Of a stretch of DNA of 30,843 nucleotides, positions 15,596 to 22,923 are shown piece after piece (positions within the stretch are counted from its first letter, which is position 1; each line of letters opens with the position of its first letter). The position numbers and the translations under genes are program-made. Under the pieces are notes generated by a model. The model saw only the letters and a list, made by a program, of their open reading frames with translations, ran no database searches and was not told where the DNA came from. Source of the stretch: a virus; the IMG/VR virus record IMGVR_UViG_3300037585_001447, positions 1 through 30,843 of that record; one strand, 5' to 3'.

Positions 15596-15819
15596 GCCTT
15601 AACTTTAGGCGATTCTTCGACCGCCTTTAGTAAATCTTCAAAAGCTTCTGCCCTACCTTGCAAACGGTGGATTGTTCCCATTTCGTTCGCGTAGACCAAC
15701 TTTTGTTTTGTACTCTCAAGTTCCCTTTCAAGTACTGTTAACACCTTATTTACCCCGGGTTCTCTCAGCCTATTTAGCGATGAAATCTCCGAGGCGCTTA
15801 AAGAATTAACATTAATCAT
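15589..15819 (-). CDS. Small helical head-region protein
   Basis: This 76-residue protein begins MINVNSLSASEISSLNRLRE and is mostly helical and charged (VLTVLERELESTKQKLVYAN, then QGRAEAFEDLLKAVEES). It lies between portal and scaffold genes, where small conserved head or assembly proteins are usual in short-tailed phages. The ATG at 15819 has GAAG just before it. An in-frame TTG at 15837 would add six residues but lacks a good signal. No family was recognised and the function is unknown. Confidence 0.65.
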   Translation of the reverse strand: MINVNSLSASEISSLNRLREPGVNKVLTVLERELESTKQKLVYANEMGTIHRLQGRAEAFEDLLKAVEESPKVKAR

Positions 15820-15861
15820 TTCTTCGTATAATACCAAATAATTTTATGTAGTGGAAGCAAT

Positions 15862-17922
15862 TTACCTACCATTAGGCCTTTGCGCCATAAAATTGTCTTG
15901 TCTTCCACCCATTTCTGTACCATCTTCTTGTAAATTAGCAGCTTGTTGTGCAGCCATTTGTTCTGCAGCCATTTGTTCTTGCTGCATCTGCATCATCATC
16001 TGTTGTTGCTGTTGCGCCATCTGCTGTTGTTTCTCTACATCTTCTCTAGAAGGAACTAGCCTGTCAATGTTTCCATTAAGGTTACCAGCAAGGTCACGCA
16101 TAAGTTCTGCAGTACCTGGCAATCCAACAATCTGTTGCGCTACAGGACTTTCTAAAACTAATCTTAAGAACTCAGTCTTACGAACAGACTCAGCTTCTTT
16201 GACAACAAGTGACATAGCACCTTTAGCAATAATCTGGACATCACCTACTAAGTCCATATCGTCACTGTACCTTAAATTTCTTTGGTACTGTCTTTCCAAC
16301 ATAGGAGTTAATACATCATGGTCAATATTAGCTATTACTTGTTTGATACTCTTACCTGCATTAGAAATCAACATAGATAAACCTGAAGAAGTACGACCCG
16401 CGCCTGGCACGTGTTGTCCTGTCATGTATTTCGGTATACCTGTCATTTCATCTGCAATATCCATAAACCTATCAAACACAGCCATAAGTTCTCCTGCATT
16501 TGAACCAGGTTGGAAAAAATTCATTGGTGGAGAAGAATCTCCAAATTCCGATTGCTGGAACTGCCAAATCTTCCATGGGTACATTTGTGTGATGTCTTCT
16601 CCAGCTGGTAAGCGACTTACGTTTACGCCTACCTGTGGGCCAGAGCTGATACCCATATTATTTGACAATGAACGAGCTGCGGCGTTACACATGCTCTGCG
16701 CGTCCATACATAAATCTGCTACACCGTTACCGTCTATACGTCCGGGGACCTTTTCGAACGACGTGACGTAATATGGTTTACGCCCTAATGGGTCATAGTT
16801 AAGTACAGCTTTGATTACTGTATCGTTAATCATCCATACTTCACATGGGTAAGACCTTTGAGGGTCATCAATCTCTTTCTCTTTCATACCCCACTCTAAC
16901 AGCAAAGTTCCAGGGATAGAGTCCCATAACTGGATAGCTCCAACTAAATCATTGTCAATATCGTCAAAATCTTTACCTTCAAGCTCTTCCATTTCAGAAT
17001 CTTCATGGTCTAACCAGTCAATACCGCCTGCTCCAAAATCCGACAACAACGCTCTCACCGCGTCTTCGTCGTAGCCTTCGACGCCTATCATAGCTTCGAG
17101 GTCGGCTCTAGTTAAGTGGTGAACCTCTATTACAGGCATATTTTGTATATCGTCACCCCAAGGAGACCAATAGAACTTATATGGGTCTACTCTTTCCCAC
17201 TCATCACGTACAACTTCCGACGGCTCTAACCCTCCAGTCTCAGCATATTTTAAAACTTTGCGTTTTCTAGGAACTGGGCCTTTTAGTACAGCGTACGGGT
17301 ATGTTGCAATATCATTAGTGAACTCAAACAAAGACTTAACATAACCACCTTCTAAAAGCTGGTCTTCCATCTTCTTTTCCATACGGTCAACACGCTTTTC
17401 CGCTTCATGTTTCATTTCGCGCATAGCAGTGTCTTTCATACCTTCTGCTAATTTTTGTAGGTTAGCAGGGTCAACTTGCTCTCCGCCCTGGTCATAAAAC
17501 TGCATAAGGTTTTGTTCCATTATCACTTGCAGCCTATCTATTATATCGTCTGGAACTTCTGGAATAGGAGTTGCTGCGATAGACCATGGTTTGTCTGTAC
17601 CTGTACCAAGTAGGGTATCCCTTAACCACGCAGTTGCTGTACGGCATTTTGTGCTAACAATACCCATAAATATCTCTGAACCACCTTGCGCTTGTATCTC
17701 TGCTAACTTAGCAGGTGGGTACTCCATGTTTCTAGCACGTGCTGTTTCAGTTAATCTGTCTTCAATTTCTTCTTGTTTGTGGTCTCTCATAACAACCCAG
17801 CGCTTATGTACGTGGGATGCTAAACCTTGAATAAGAGGTCTTAATTGTTTCTTTTCGTTTTTCTTGAGCGCTTCTTTCTCTAGCTTTGATGCACTTGCTA
17901 CTGGAATAATATTTACAGCCAT
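15862..17922 (-). CDS. Portal protein
   Basis: This 686-residue protein has the size and gene position of a podovirus portal, the 12-subunit ring through which DNA enters and leaves the head. Recognisable parts are IEDRLTETARARNMEYPPAK, GIVSTKCRTATAWLRDTLLG, PFKFYW-like VDPYKFYWSPWGDD, and ARSLSNNMGISSGPQVGVN with FDRFMDIADEMTGIPKYMTG near residues 490-515. The C-terminal 60 residues are very rich in Gln and Met (KQQQMAQQQQQMMMQMQQEQ), a low-complexity tail seen in several portals. It follows the large terminase directly. Confidence 0.9.
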   Translation of the reverse strand: MAVNIIPVASASKLEKEALKKNEKKQLRPLIQGLASHVHKRWVVMRDHKQEEIEDRLTETARARNMEYPPAKLAEIQAQGGSEIFMGIVSTKCRTATAWLRDTLLGTGTDKPWSIAATPIPEVPDDIIDRLQVIMEQNLMQFYDQGGEQVDPANLQKLAEGMKDTAMREMKHEAEKRVDRMEKKMEDQLLEGGYVKSLFEFTNDIATYPYAVLKGPVPRKRKVLKYAETGGLEPSEVVRDEWERVDPYKFYWSPWGDDIQNMPVIEVHHLTRADLEAMIGVEGYDEDAVRALLSDFGAGGIDWLDHEDSEMEELEGKDFDDIDNDLVGAIQLWDSIPGTLLLEWGMKEKEIDDPQRSYPCEVWMINDTVIKAVLNYDPLGRKPYYVTSFEKVPGRIDGNGVADLCMDAQSMCNAAARSLSNNMGISSGPQVGVNVSRLPAGEDITQMYPWKIWQFQQSEFGDSSPPMNFFQPGSNAGELMAVFDRFMDIADEMTGIPKYMTGQHVPGAGRTSSGLSMLISNAGKSIKQVIANIDHDVLTPMLERQYQRNLRYSDDMDLVGDVQIIAKGAMSLVVKEAESVRKTEFLRLVLESPVAQQIVGLPGTAELMRDLAGNLNGNIDRLVPSREDVEKQQQMAQQQQQMMMQMQQEQMAAEQMAAQQAANLQEDGTEMGGRQDNFMAQRPNGR

Positions 17923-17933
17923 ACTTTAATCTC

Positions 17934-19364
17934 CTATGTCCAACCGCCTGCAGGTACAGATACCACTTCTCTGCGTTCGTTGGCAACTGTCATGTTACCG
18001 AATACTTCTCCCCCATCAGCGTGTAAGCATATGTACTGAAACGCATCTGCAATATCAGACCATGGGTGCGACTTCTCTGGTTTCTCATCTTTAACGCCTT
18101 TGGTATTTATCTTGTACCTGTACTTGCCGGCAAGAGCTTTTACCAACTGGCCTCCAGAGTTAGGGTCTACTATTAGACCAAATTTACCATCAACTACTCT
18201 AGTCAAAAATTTCTCTACAGCCGCTATTCTAGCAGCAATCGAGTTTGTTCGAGCAGGTTTTAACACAAAACCTTCGTTCTTGTATATGTCTGCGACGGTA
18301 CGCTCATCTGTCTGTACACGCTGGAACGCAGCTGGGTCAATTATAACAAGAGCTCTGCGCCCAGGGAACTTATTTGTCAATAATGGCTTTAACCTTTCTC
18401 TAACGAACCGTAGCGCGCCCATGCCGTCGGACGTTATCGCGTCATATACTACTAGTCGACCGTCGTATATAGTCTCACCTATCACCGCAGCGGGCGTAAG
18501 CCCAGCATCAATACCGATTAGCAACGGTGCGTCACTAAACATAGGTTTTATTTCTTCATCTGCTACGTGGTTAGGACGGTCAAACGAACGAAATACTGGC
18601 TGCCCTGACAATGACTTACCGAATTTAGCGTGGATGTAAACATCTACCCAATCTTCTGTCTTGCCGTGAGCTAAGTTATCGTAGTAGTCATCAGGCAAAA
18701 ATTGTGTCCAGTCCGCTTCCGGAGCTAGCCCTGACGGTTGTATCGTCACATGGCAGTTCTCAGGCGGTTTATTCAGTATATCTTCCCAGAACGTATCCTG
18801 GTCTGGCGGGTTAGTCATCCCCCACAGATGGGCATTTGAATCACCATCGTGCGTTTTACAGCCTACGCCGTTCATCATTTTGTCAGGATAACGACCAAGA
18901 CGACCCTGAGCTGCGTTGAATATGTCTGGGTGTATCTCTCTAAACTCGTCGAAGATGAAGAAGCTAGCCTGAAGTGAGAGTAGACGACGTACGTCGTTCG
19001 CGTCATCAAGGCCCCTGAAGAGAACTTCGCATTCGATGTCTCCGACCTTTATCACAAACTTATACTCTGTCTTAAGGAACGAACCCATTATCCCTTCTGG
19101 TATCCACTTCATAAAGTCTGGTATAGATGTATCACGTAACTGCTCACGCGTGTTACGTACCCAGATAGCGCGAGACCGGCGAACACCGTCTTTACACGGC
19201 GCCATAACGGCTGCATGATGCAAAATTTTCATGATGCCCGCGGTCGTCTTCGTTGACCCTACTGGACCAACCGCTAGGGAGATAAACTTAGTGGAGTAGA
19301 AGAAATCGTCTAAAGACGCGATTACCTCAAAATTAATTTCGTGCTCTGGGGCTGCTATCGTCAT
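17934..19364 (-). CDS. terL: Terminase large subunit (packaging motor)
   Basis: This 476-residue protein is the DNA-packaging ATPase and nuclease. Walker A is GPVGSTKTT (K39), and Walker B is FFIFDEF (D138, E139). A coupling motif WGMTNPP follows around 180. The nuclease part has GIDAG (D285), VIIDPAA (D342) and HPWSDIADAFQY (D436, D439), the expected acidic metal ligands. It would pump DNA into procapsids through the portal and cut concatemers. Its ATG overlaps the upstream gene (ATGA). All key residues are present. Confidence 0.95.
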   Translation of the reverse strand: MTIAAPEHEINFEVIASLDDFFYSTKFISLAVGPVGSTKTTAGIMKILHHAAVMAPCKDGVRRSRAIWVRNTREQLRDTSIPDFMKWIPEGIMGSFLKTEYKFVIKVGDIECEVLFRGLDDANDVRRLLSLQASFFIFDEFREIHPDIFNAAQGRLGRYPDKMMNGVGCKTHDGDSNAHLWGMTNPPDQDTFWEDILNKPPENCHVTIQPSGLAPEADWTQFLPDDYYDNLAHGKTEDWVDVYIHAKFGKSLSGQPVFRSFDRPNHVADEEIKPMFSDAPLLIGIDAGLTPAAVIGETIYDGRLVVYDAITSDGMGALRFVRERLKPLLTNKFPGRRALVIIDPAAFQRVQTDERTVADIYKNEGFVLKPARTNSIAARIAAVEKFLTRVVDGKFGLIVDPNSGGQLVKALAGKYRYKINTKGVKDEKPEKSHPWSDIADAFQYICLHADGGEVFGNMTVANERREVVSVPAGGWT

Positions 19365-19711
19365 GTTTCGAGTGCAGGAGTACCCTCAATAACAACTTCG
19401 TCAGTGTTATCTTTAGCCCGTGTTATGTTAATAACTACTTGTGGGCCGGTATCCGCACCGACTACTGCTTTTCCATCTGGTTCTAATTTACCCATTTTAT
19501 TGAGCATTTTTTGGAATTCTAATCGTGTGGCAGGATTTATAGTGGGATTTTGCATGTGACGGAACAAATTGTCTAGATTCACTGCTCCCATAAGCCTTGC
19601 GAGGGTTTCCATCTTTGCCGGGTCATCCTCAATCATCTGGAGTTGCCCCCTAGATAGAATGGATTTGTGGGCGAAATCTGGGCCGGTTACTTTATCTATA
19701 GGGTTACTCAT
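19361..19711 (-). CDS. Candidate terminase small subunit
   Basis: This 116-residue protein is called by position directly upstream of terL with an ATGA overlap. It starts MSNPIDKVTGPDFAHKSILS and has a helical part (LARLMGAVNLDNLFRHMQNP, then NPATRLEFQKMLNKMG) that could form an oligomerisation helix pair, then a short beta-like tail. No clear DNA-binding helix-turn-helix was recognised, so the assignment is inferential. It is the first gene of the late leftward operon. Its ATG lies only eight bases from a good promoter -10 and has no clear ribosome site, which fits a leaderless message. Confidence 0.6.
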   Translation of the reverse strand: MSNPIDKVTGPDFAHKSILSRGQLQMIEDDPAKMETLARLMGAVNLDNLFRHMQNPTINPATRLEFQKMLNKMGKLEPDGKAVVGADTGPQVVINITRAKDNTDEVVIEGTPALET

Positions 19712-19718
19712 ACTGCGA

Positions 19719-19748
19719 AGTTTACACGGTTTACCTAATAGATGTCAA
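19719..19748 (-). promoter_or_regulatory. Candidate sigma70-type late promoter
   Basis: On the minus strand TTGACA (19743-19748) matches the -35 consensus. TAAACT (19719-19724) follows after 18 bases as a four-of-six -10 match. Transcription would begin at or next to the ATG at 19711, giving a leaderless mRNA, consistent with the lack of a ribosome site there. This would drive the packaging and virion genes. Confidence 0.45.
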
Positions 19749-19760
19749 TAATTTAATCTA

Positions 19761-19773
19761 GTTCATTTTGAAC
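19761..19773. promoter_or_regulatory. Dyad GTTCA-TTT-TGAAC, possible operator
   Basis: A perfect five-base inverted repeat with a three-base centre lies 13 bases upstream of the candidate late -35 box. Its GTTCA half resembles the AGTTCAG half of the dispersed palindromic element but is a different arrangement. It could be a repressor or activator site for the late promoter. Confidence 0.4.
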
Positions 19774-19820
19774 AGTATCTAAAAAATAGGGGTTGTGATG
19801 TACGGAGTACCTAAGCCTGG

Positions 19821-19834
19821 GTGGTCATGACCAC
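19821..19834. promoter_or_regulatory. Perfect 14-base palindrome GTGGTCATGACCAC
   Basis: This uninterrupted palindrome lies in the divergent control region close to the small-terminase candidate. It could be an operator for either transcription unit, or part of a packaging recognition site, since these often lie by terminase genes. It is GC-richer than its surroundings, and a C-rich stretch follows at about 19848-19856. Confidence 0.4.
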
Positions 19835-19904
19835 TTGCCTCGTTCCCTACCCCCCCTTGTCCACCGTCCGCCTGTGGTACAGGGTTAGACAGTTAAATAA
19901 ATAA

Positions 19905-19920
19905 AGTTCAGCCCTGTACT
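19905..19920 (-). repeat. Dispersed palindromic element, copy 1
   Basis: AGTTCAG-CC-CTGTACT, a two-base-spacer copy with the T-run (A-tract on the minus strand) to its right. It lies 24 bases upstream of the first early gene's ATG and is the exact reverse complement of copy 4 (21616-21631). It may be an operator or phage-specific promoter part. Confidence 0.75.
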
Positions 19921-19943
19921 TTTTAACTAACAATGGAGATATT

Positions 19944-20429
19944 ATGAATATTAAATCTTTTCAAAATGTGCATAACAATGCAATGGGACTGGGAGAAGCA
20001 CAAGGTAAACTTAATCAGCAACTAGCAGATATTTACCGCGACAAGAAAGTACAGGCTGACTACCTTACTTGGGTAACCGCTACTCACAGAGATGACAGTC
20101 AAGGTAAGATAGTGCAAGACAAGTTCGCTGAACAAGTCAAAGCGGTGCAAAAAAATATCAACCTTGCTAACACTCAGAAGTTAATGCTTAAGGGTGAGAT
20201 AACGAAAGAACCACTTACTCAAAAGGTTAGACTGTTAAGAGCCAATAAGCCATTAATGAATCAAGGCTTTGTAACTGAGCAAGATATTAAGGATAAGAAG
20301 TACTTTTTTATCACTACTGATATCACACCAGCGACAGAGAAAACTTGTGATGAAAATGTAACGGCTTTTATGTCTAGACATGGTTATACCAAAAAGCAGA
20401 TGTTAAAGGCTTTACAAAATCAGAAGTAA
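19944..20429 (+). CDS. First early rightward gene, unknown function
   Basis: This 161-residue soluble protein begins MNIKSFQNVHNNAMGLGEAQ. It is mostly helical and basic in the middle, with a C-terminal half containing KKYFFITTDITPATEKTCDE and HGYTKKQMLKALQNQK. No signal peptide, membrane helix or known family was recognised. It is a single-gene unit: it has its own ribosome site (GGAG), a palindromic element just upstream and an intrinsic terminator just after its stop. Standing alone and first from the control region suggests an early regulator or host-takeover protein. That role is inference from position only. Confidence 0.75.
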   Translation: MNIKSFQNVHNNAMGLGEAQGKLNQQLADIYRDKKVQADYLTWVTATHRDDSQGKIVQDKFAEQVKAVQKNINLANTQKLMLKGEITKEPLTQKVRLLRANKPLMNQGFVTEQDIKDKKYFFITTDITPATEKTCDENVTAFMSRHGYTKKQMLKALQNQK

Positions 20430-20443
20430 AGTAATAAGCGATT

Positions 20444-20462
20444 ACCCCCTTACGGGGGTTTT
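20444..20462 (+). terminator. Intrinsic terminator after first early gene
   Basis: ACCCCC-TTAC-GGGGGT is a perfect six-base stem with a four-base loop, followed by TTTT. It starts 15 bases after the stop codon and should end the transcript of the single early gene before the repeat block. Confidence 0.85.
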
Positions 20463-20494
20463 CGTGTGTCTGGTCGTAAATTATGAAATGGATT

Positions 20495-20509
20495 AGTTCA
20501 GTCTGTACT
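20495..20509 (-). repeat. Dispersed palindromic element, copy 2
   Basis: AGTTCAG-T-CTGTACT, one-base spacer, followed by a T-run on the plus strand (so the A-tract is on the minus strand). It lies between the terminator of the first early gene and the 8-base repeat block. Confidence 0.75.
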
Positions 20510-20572
20510 TTTTTCGTAGGCTCGACTCATAGGCTAATGCTCGCAAATCGACAGTTTGTCCACCATTTGCCT

Positions 20573-20842
20573 AATAAGACGCCGAATAAGACAATATATG
20601 GCACTTTGTCTTATTACAAAAAGCCTTATGCAGATAGGGTTGCAAGTGCCTATTAAGACAATAAGACAATAAGACAATATATAAAAATGAATAGTAAAAG
20701 TAATACATTTAGTAGTAGTTATGACGAAAAAGCACTATCCAAAAGTGCCAACTTGCCATCTCTCTACGCAATTGTCTTTTTGTCTTATTGCAGAGTAAGT
20801 CGTTGTTATTTATTTAATAAGCCAAAATCAAATTGTCTTATT
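20573..20842. repeat. Array of ATAAGACA / TGTCTTAT repeats
   Basis: The gene-free block 20430-20900 contains many copies of an 8-base word. Direct copies AATAAGAC lie at 20573, 20585, 20660 and 20668, with ATTAAGAC at 20652; 20653-20676 is three tandem units. Inverted copies GTCTTATT lie at 20608, 20782 and 20835, with a variant GTCTTTTT at 20774. Several direct copies continue into AATATAT. Clustered short repeats beside AT-rich DNA, upstream of a replication operon, recall iterons of a replication origin or a cluster of regulator sites. The 70-codon frame at 20687-20899 crossing it is probably not a gene. Confidence 0.75.
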
Positions 20843-20860
20843 GCAATGACTTATTACAAA

Positions 20861-20876
20861 AGTTCAGTACTGTACT
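20861..20876 (-). repeat. Dispersed palindromic element, copy 3
   Basis: AGTTCAG-TA-CTGTACT, two-base spacer, followed by a run of T on the plus strand. It lies 24 bases before the start of the zinc-binding protein gene, matching copy 1's distance to its downstream gene, so it may control the start of the long rightward operon. Confidence 0.75.
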
Positions 20877-20900
20877 TTTTTTATTATGAGGTTAATTAAC

Positions 20901-21095
20901 ATGTCCACCAAATGCACTTTATGTAACGCCGAGGTTCACCCTCTAAGAATTCAAGCAGGTATTTATACTTGCATACATTGTGGCGACAAACTAGCCAAAC
21001 AACGCACACATTGTATCGTGCCAATGCACAAATCAAATTACATTGTCGTTACTGACCGCGACGACCTTGTACGCATCAACAACAAAAGCGGTTAA
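20901..21095 (+). CDS. Small C4 zinc-ribbon protein, DksA/TraR-like
   Basis: This 64-residue protein has C5-x2-C8 and C24-x2-C27 with the string YTCIHCGDKLAKQR, then VPMHKSNYIVVTDRDDLVRI. The second CxxC and following basic helix resemble the DksA/TraR-type zinc finger seen in many small phage proteins. The PMHKSNYI..TD tail is a pattern I associate with phage homologues. It may bind RNA polymerase or nucleic acid, but this is not shown. I chose the ATG at 20901, with GAGG eight bases upstream; an upstream ATG at 20886 has no signal. It is the first gene of the long operon. Confidence 0.72.
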   Translation: MSTKCTLCNAEVHPLRIQAGIYTCIHCGDKLAKQRTHCIVPMHKSNYIVVTDRDDLVRINNKSG

Positions 21096-21112
21096 TCACA
21101 TAGGAGTAGATT

Positions 21113-21268
21113 ATGAAATCAAGATATAACTTACAAGTAGTAAGAGTAGATATGACTACAACCCATATGATGATAAAGATATTCAAGTATCTAATGCTTG
21201 CAATCATCACAGGGTGTTGTATTCAGTCTGCTTTGATACTAACCATGATAGCCGAGAGGTTACTGTAA
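21113..21268 (+). CDS. Small membrane protein, 51 residues
   Basis: This short protein begins MKSRYNLQVVRVDMTTTHMM and has one hydrophobic segment (about residues 26-46, LMLAIITGCCIQSALIL). A strong ribosome site (AGGAG) lies before the ATG. Its TAA stop overlaps the next ATG (TAATG), so the two genes are likely coupled. A single-span early phage membrane protein could act in superinfection exclusion or host interference, but nothing in the sequence decides this. Confidence 0.65.
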   Translation: MKSRYNLQVVRVDMTTTHMMIKIFKYLMLAIITGCCIQSALILTMIAERLL

Positions 21269-21657
21269 TGGATATTATCACACACGGCAAGATGCAAGAG
21301 TATACCTCGACTCATCAGCACTTCGATACTGCAACTGGTACTGTGTTTACCAAAGACAAAGGCGACTTGTATGTTGTCTATTCTTACGGCGAACACTTTC
21401 CAATGTATGTATACGATAAGTTTGTTGAGTTGTGGTTCGCCAATTACGACAAATACTCACCAACTACATCAAAGCACCAAACTTTGGCTCGACCAGATGT
21501 TGAAGAACTCAATATGCTTAGTACAGAAGAATTATCTATGCTAATCCGTCTAGGTGGGTACAGAGAGTTTTGCTCTGATAGATGTGTAACAAACATGGCA
21601 ATGTACTATCCAAAAAGTACAGGGCTGAACTTTAATCATAACCAAAGGAGGGCATAA
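21268..21657 (+). CDS. Unknown early protein, 129 residues
   Basis: The protein begins MDIITHGKMQEYTSTHQHFD and has a YVVYSYGEHFPMYVYDKFVE segment typical of compact alpha/beta folds, then a helical part (EELNMLSTEELSMLIRLGGY) and two cysteines near FCSDRC. No family was recognised. The ATG at 21268 overlaps the previous stop and has GAGAGG upstream. An in-frame GTG at 21214 would extend it inside the previous gene and is less likely. The palindromic element copy 4 lies inside its last 15 codons, and its stop overlaps the AAA gene's ATG. Confidence 0.65.
   Translation: MDIITHGKMQEYTSTHQHFDTATGTVFTKDKGDLYVVYSYGEHFPMYVYDKFVELWFANYDKYSPTTSKHQTLARPDVEELNMLSTEELSMLIRLGGYREFCSDRCVTNMAMYYPKSTGLNFNHNQRRA
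21616..21631 (+). repeat. Dispersed palindromic element, copy 4
   Basis: AGTACAG-GG-CTGAACT preceded by an A-run, so its A-tract is on the plus strand, opposite to copies 1-3. It is inside the end of a coding region (read as K-S-T-G-L-N) and 26 bases before the AAA ATPase start. Confidence 0.75.
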
Positions 21658-22670
21658 TGCCATCAATCAACGAAGTCGTCAGCGTAGCGACTCAAATCTT
21701 ACGCAAATCACCAACGGCAGTTCCATTCTTCAAGGGTAAGCCAGGCATGGGTAAATCAGATGCTTGTGTGCAGATAGGTCGCAACCTTGACATACCCGAG
21801 GATAGGATACTAATCGTTCATGTTAACAACCATGATGTCGTAGACTTTACAGGTGTTCCATCTGTAACTGACGGGCAGACACGATTCAATCCCACCGAGA
21901 TGTTTTACAAGTTTCGCGAGGGAACTGGTGCAGGTCTGATAGTGTTAGAGGAGTTACCGCAATCGTCGACACACCATCAAACATGGGCGGCAGGCTTTCT
22001 GCTAGAGCGTACGACACCAACATTCAAACTGGATAAAGATGTTCGCTTCCTTGTTACAGGTAACAGGGTAGAAGATAGGGCAGGTGCGAAACAACTGCTT
22101 ACACACTTATCCAATAGAATGTATGAGTTCGAGATGGAAACATCACTCGACGACTGGTGCGAGTGGGCAATGGATAATGGTGTTGACTCTCGAGGTATTG
22201 CGTTCTTACGCTTACGACCTCAACTGCTCAACGACTTTGACGCTAATCGCTCAGTCAATCCAACGCAACGAGCGTGGACTCAGTTGTTCCTAGAAGTACC
22301 ACAAGACTTGCCGACTAATCACTACATGATGGCGTGTACTGCCAAAGTGGGTGAGGGTGCTGCTGCCGAGTGGTGTGCCGCGAGAGACCTTATGGATAAG
22401 ATGCCTAGCGTCGATTCGATTAGGCTCGCACCTGACAAAGTAGAGATACCAACCGAGCCTGCCGTTATGTTCGCAGTAGCTACGGCGTTGTCTATGACTA
22501 CTGTGCCTGATGCGTTCGAGCGTGATATGACTTACATCAGCCGTATGAACAAAGAGTTTCAGATGGTATATGTAACTGATGCTCTGCGACTTCACCCGAA
22601 GTTACAACAAACCAAACCTTTCGTCGATTGGGCGATTGCTAACAAAGACATCTTTATGGGAGGAAACTAA
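21657..22670 (+). CDS. MoxR-type AAA+ ATPase
   Basis: This 337-residue protein has Walker A GKPGMGKS (residues 27-34), Walker B LIVLEELPQ (94-102, with Glu in place of the usual first Asp), sensor 1 FLVTGNR (N136) and an arginine finger in LSNRMYEFEM (R154). This is the MoxR/CbbQ/NorQ/CobS type of AAA ATPase, which remodels or activates client proteins with a VWA-domain partner. Such a partner is encoded four genes downstream (24356-25519). The C-terminal 150 residues are helical and specific. Its ATG overlaps the previous stop (TAATG). The client protein is unknown. Confidence 0.85.
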   Translation: MPSINEVVSVATQILRKSPTAVPFFKGKPGMGKSDACVQIGRNLDIPEDRILIVHVNNHDVVDFTGVPSVTDGQTRFNPTEMFYKFREGTGAGLIVLEELPQSSTHHQTWAAGFLLERTTPTFKLDKDVRFLVTGNRVEDRAGAKQLLTHLSNRMYEFEMETSLDDWCEWAMDNGVDSRGIAFLRLRPQLLNDFDANRSVNPTQRAWTQLFLEVPQDLPTNHYMMACTAKVGEGAAAEWCAARDLMDKMPSVDSIRLAPDKVEIPTEPAVMFAVATALSMTTVPDAFERDMTYISRMNKEFQMVYVTDALRLHPKLQQTKPFVDWAIANKDIFMGGN

Positions 22671-22671
22671 G

Positions 22672-22923
22672 ATGAGCAAAAGTAAATCACACAACGGAAT
22701 GTTGTTATCCAACAAATCCGACTTGCCTTTGAAGTGGCATACAAGTTTTATAAAAATGCACTGCGAAAAGGCTATCAAGGAAACTGACGATACTCTTACT
22801 GCTTACCAATGGGGAGAAGTCCTCAAATGGATAAATGGTCTTGAGGAAAACAGACTAAAGAGCCGTGAGTATTACAACAAGTACAACGCACGCCAGCGTG
22901 CAAAACAAAGGAGTAAATCATGA
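22672..22923 (+). CDS. Small basic protein in AAA/VWA module
   Basis: This 83-residue protein begins MSKSKSHNGMLLSNKSDLPL. It has a helical middle (FIKMHCEKAIKETDDTLTAY) with a Trp pair (QWGEVLKWINGLEENRLKSR) and a basic end (NARQRAKQRSKS). The function is unknown, but the basic tail could bind nucleic acid. I chose the ATG at 22672 because GGAGG lies upstream and it follows the AAA stop by one base. A longer frame reading back to 22579 would run inside the AAA gene. It overlaps the next gene by four bases (ATGA). Confidence 0.65.
   Translation: MSKSKSHNGMLLSNKSDLPLKWHTSFIKMHCEKAIKETDDTLTAYQWGEVLKWINGLEENRLKSREYYNKYNARQRAKQRSKS

Noticed and set aside
15851-16771. 306-codon plus-strand frame
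   Set aside because: It lies antisense to the portal gene and is Cys/Ser/Ile-rich from the reversed Gln/Met tail; a shadow frame.
20653-20676. CRISPR-like array
   Set aside because: The units are 8 bases in tandem without spacers and no cas gene is present.
20687-20899. 70-codon plus-strand frame in the repeat block
   Set aside because: It has no ribosome site, crosses the ATAAGACA repeats and a palindromic element, and has an unconvincing composition. I read the block as non-coding.
22579-22671. Longer N-terminus for the small basic protein
   Set aside because: It would lie inside the AAA gene; the ATG at 22672 has a good ribosome site and follows the AAA stop.
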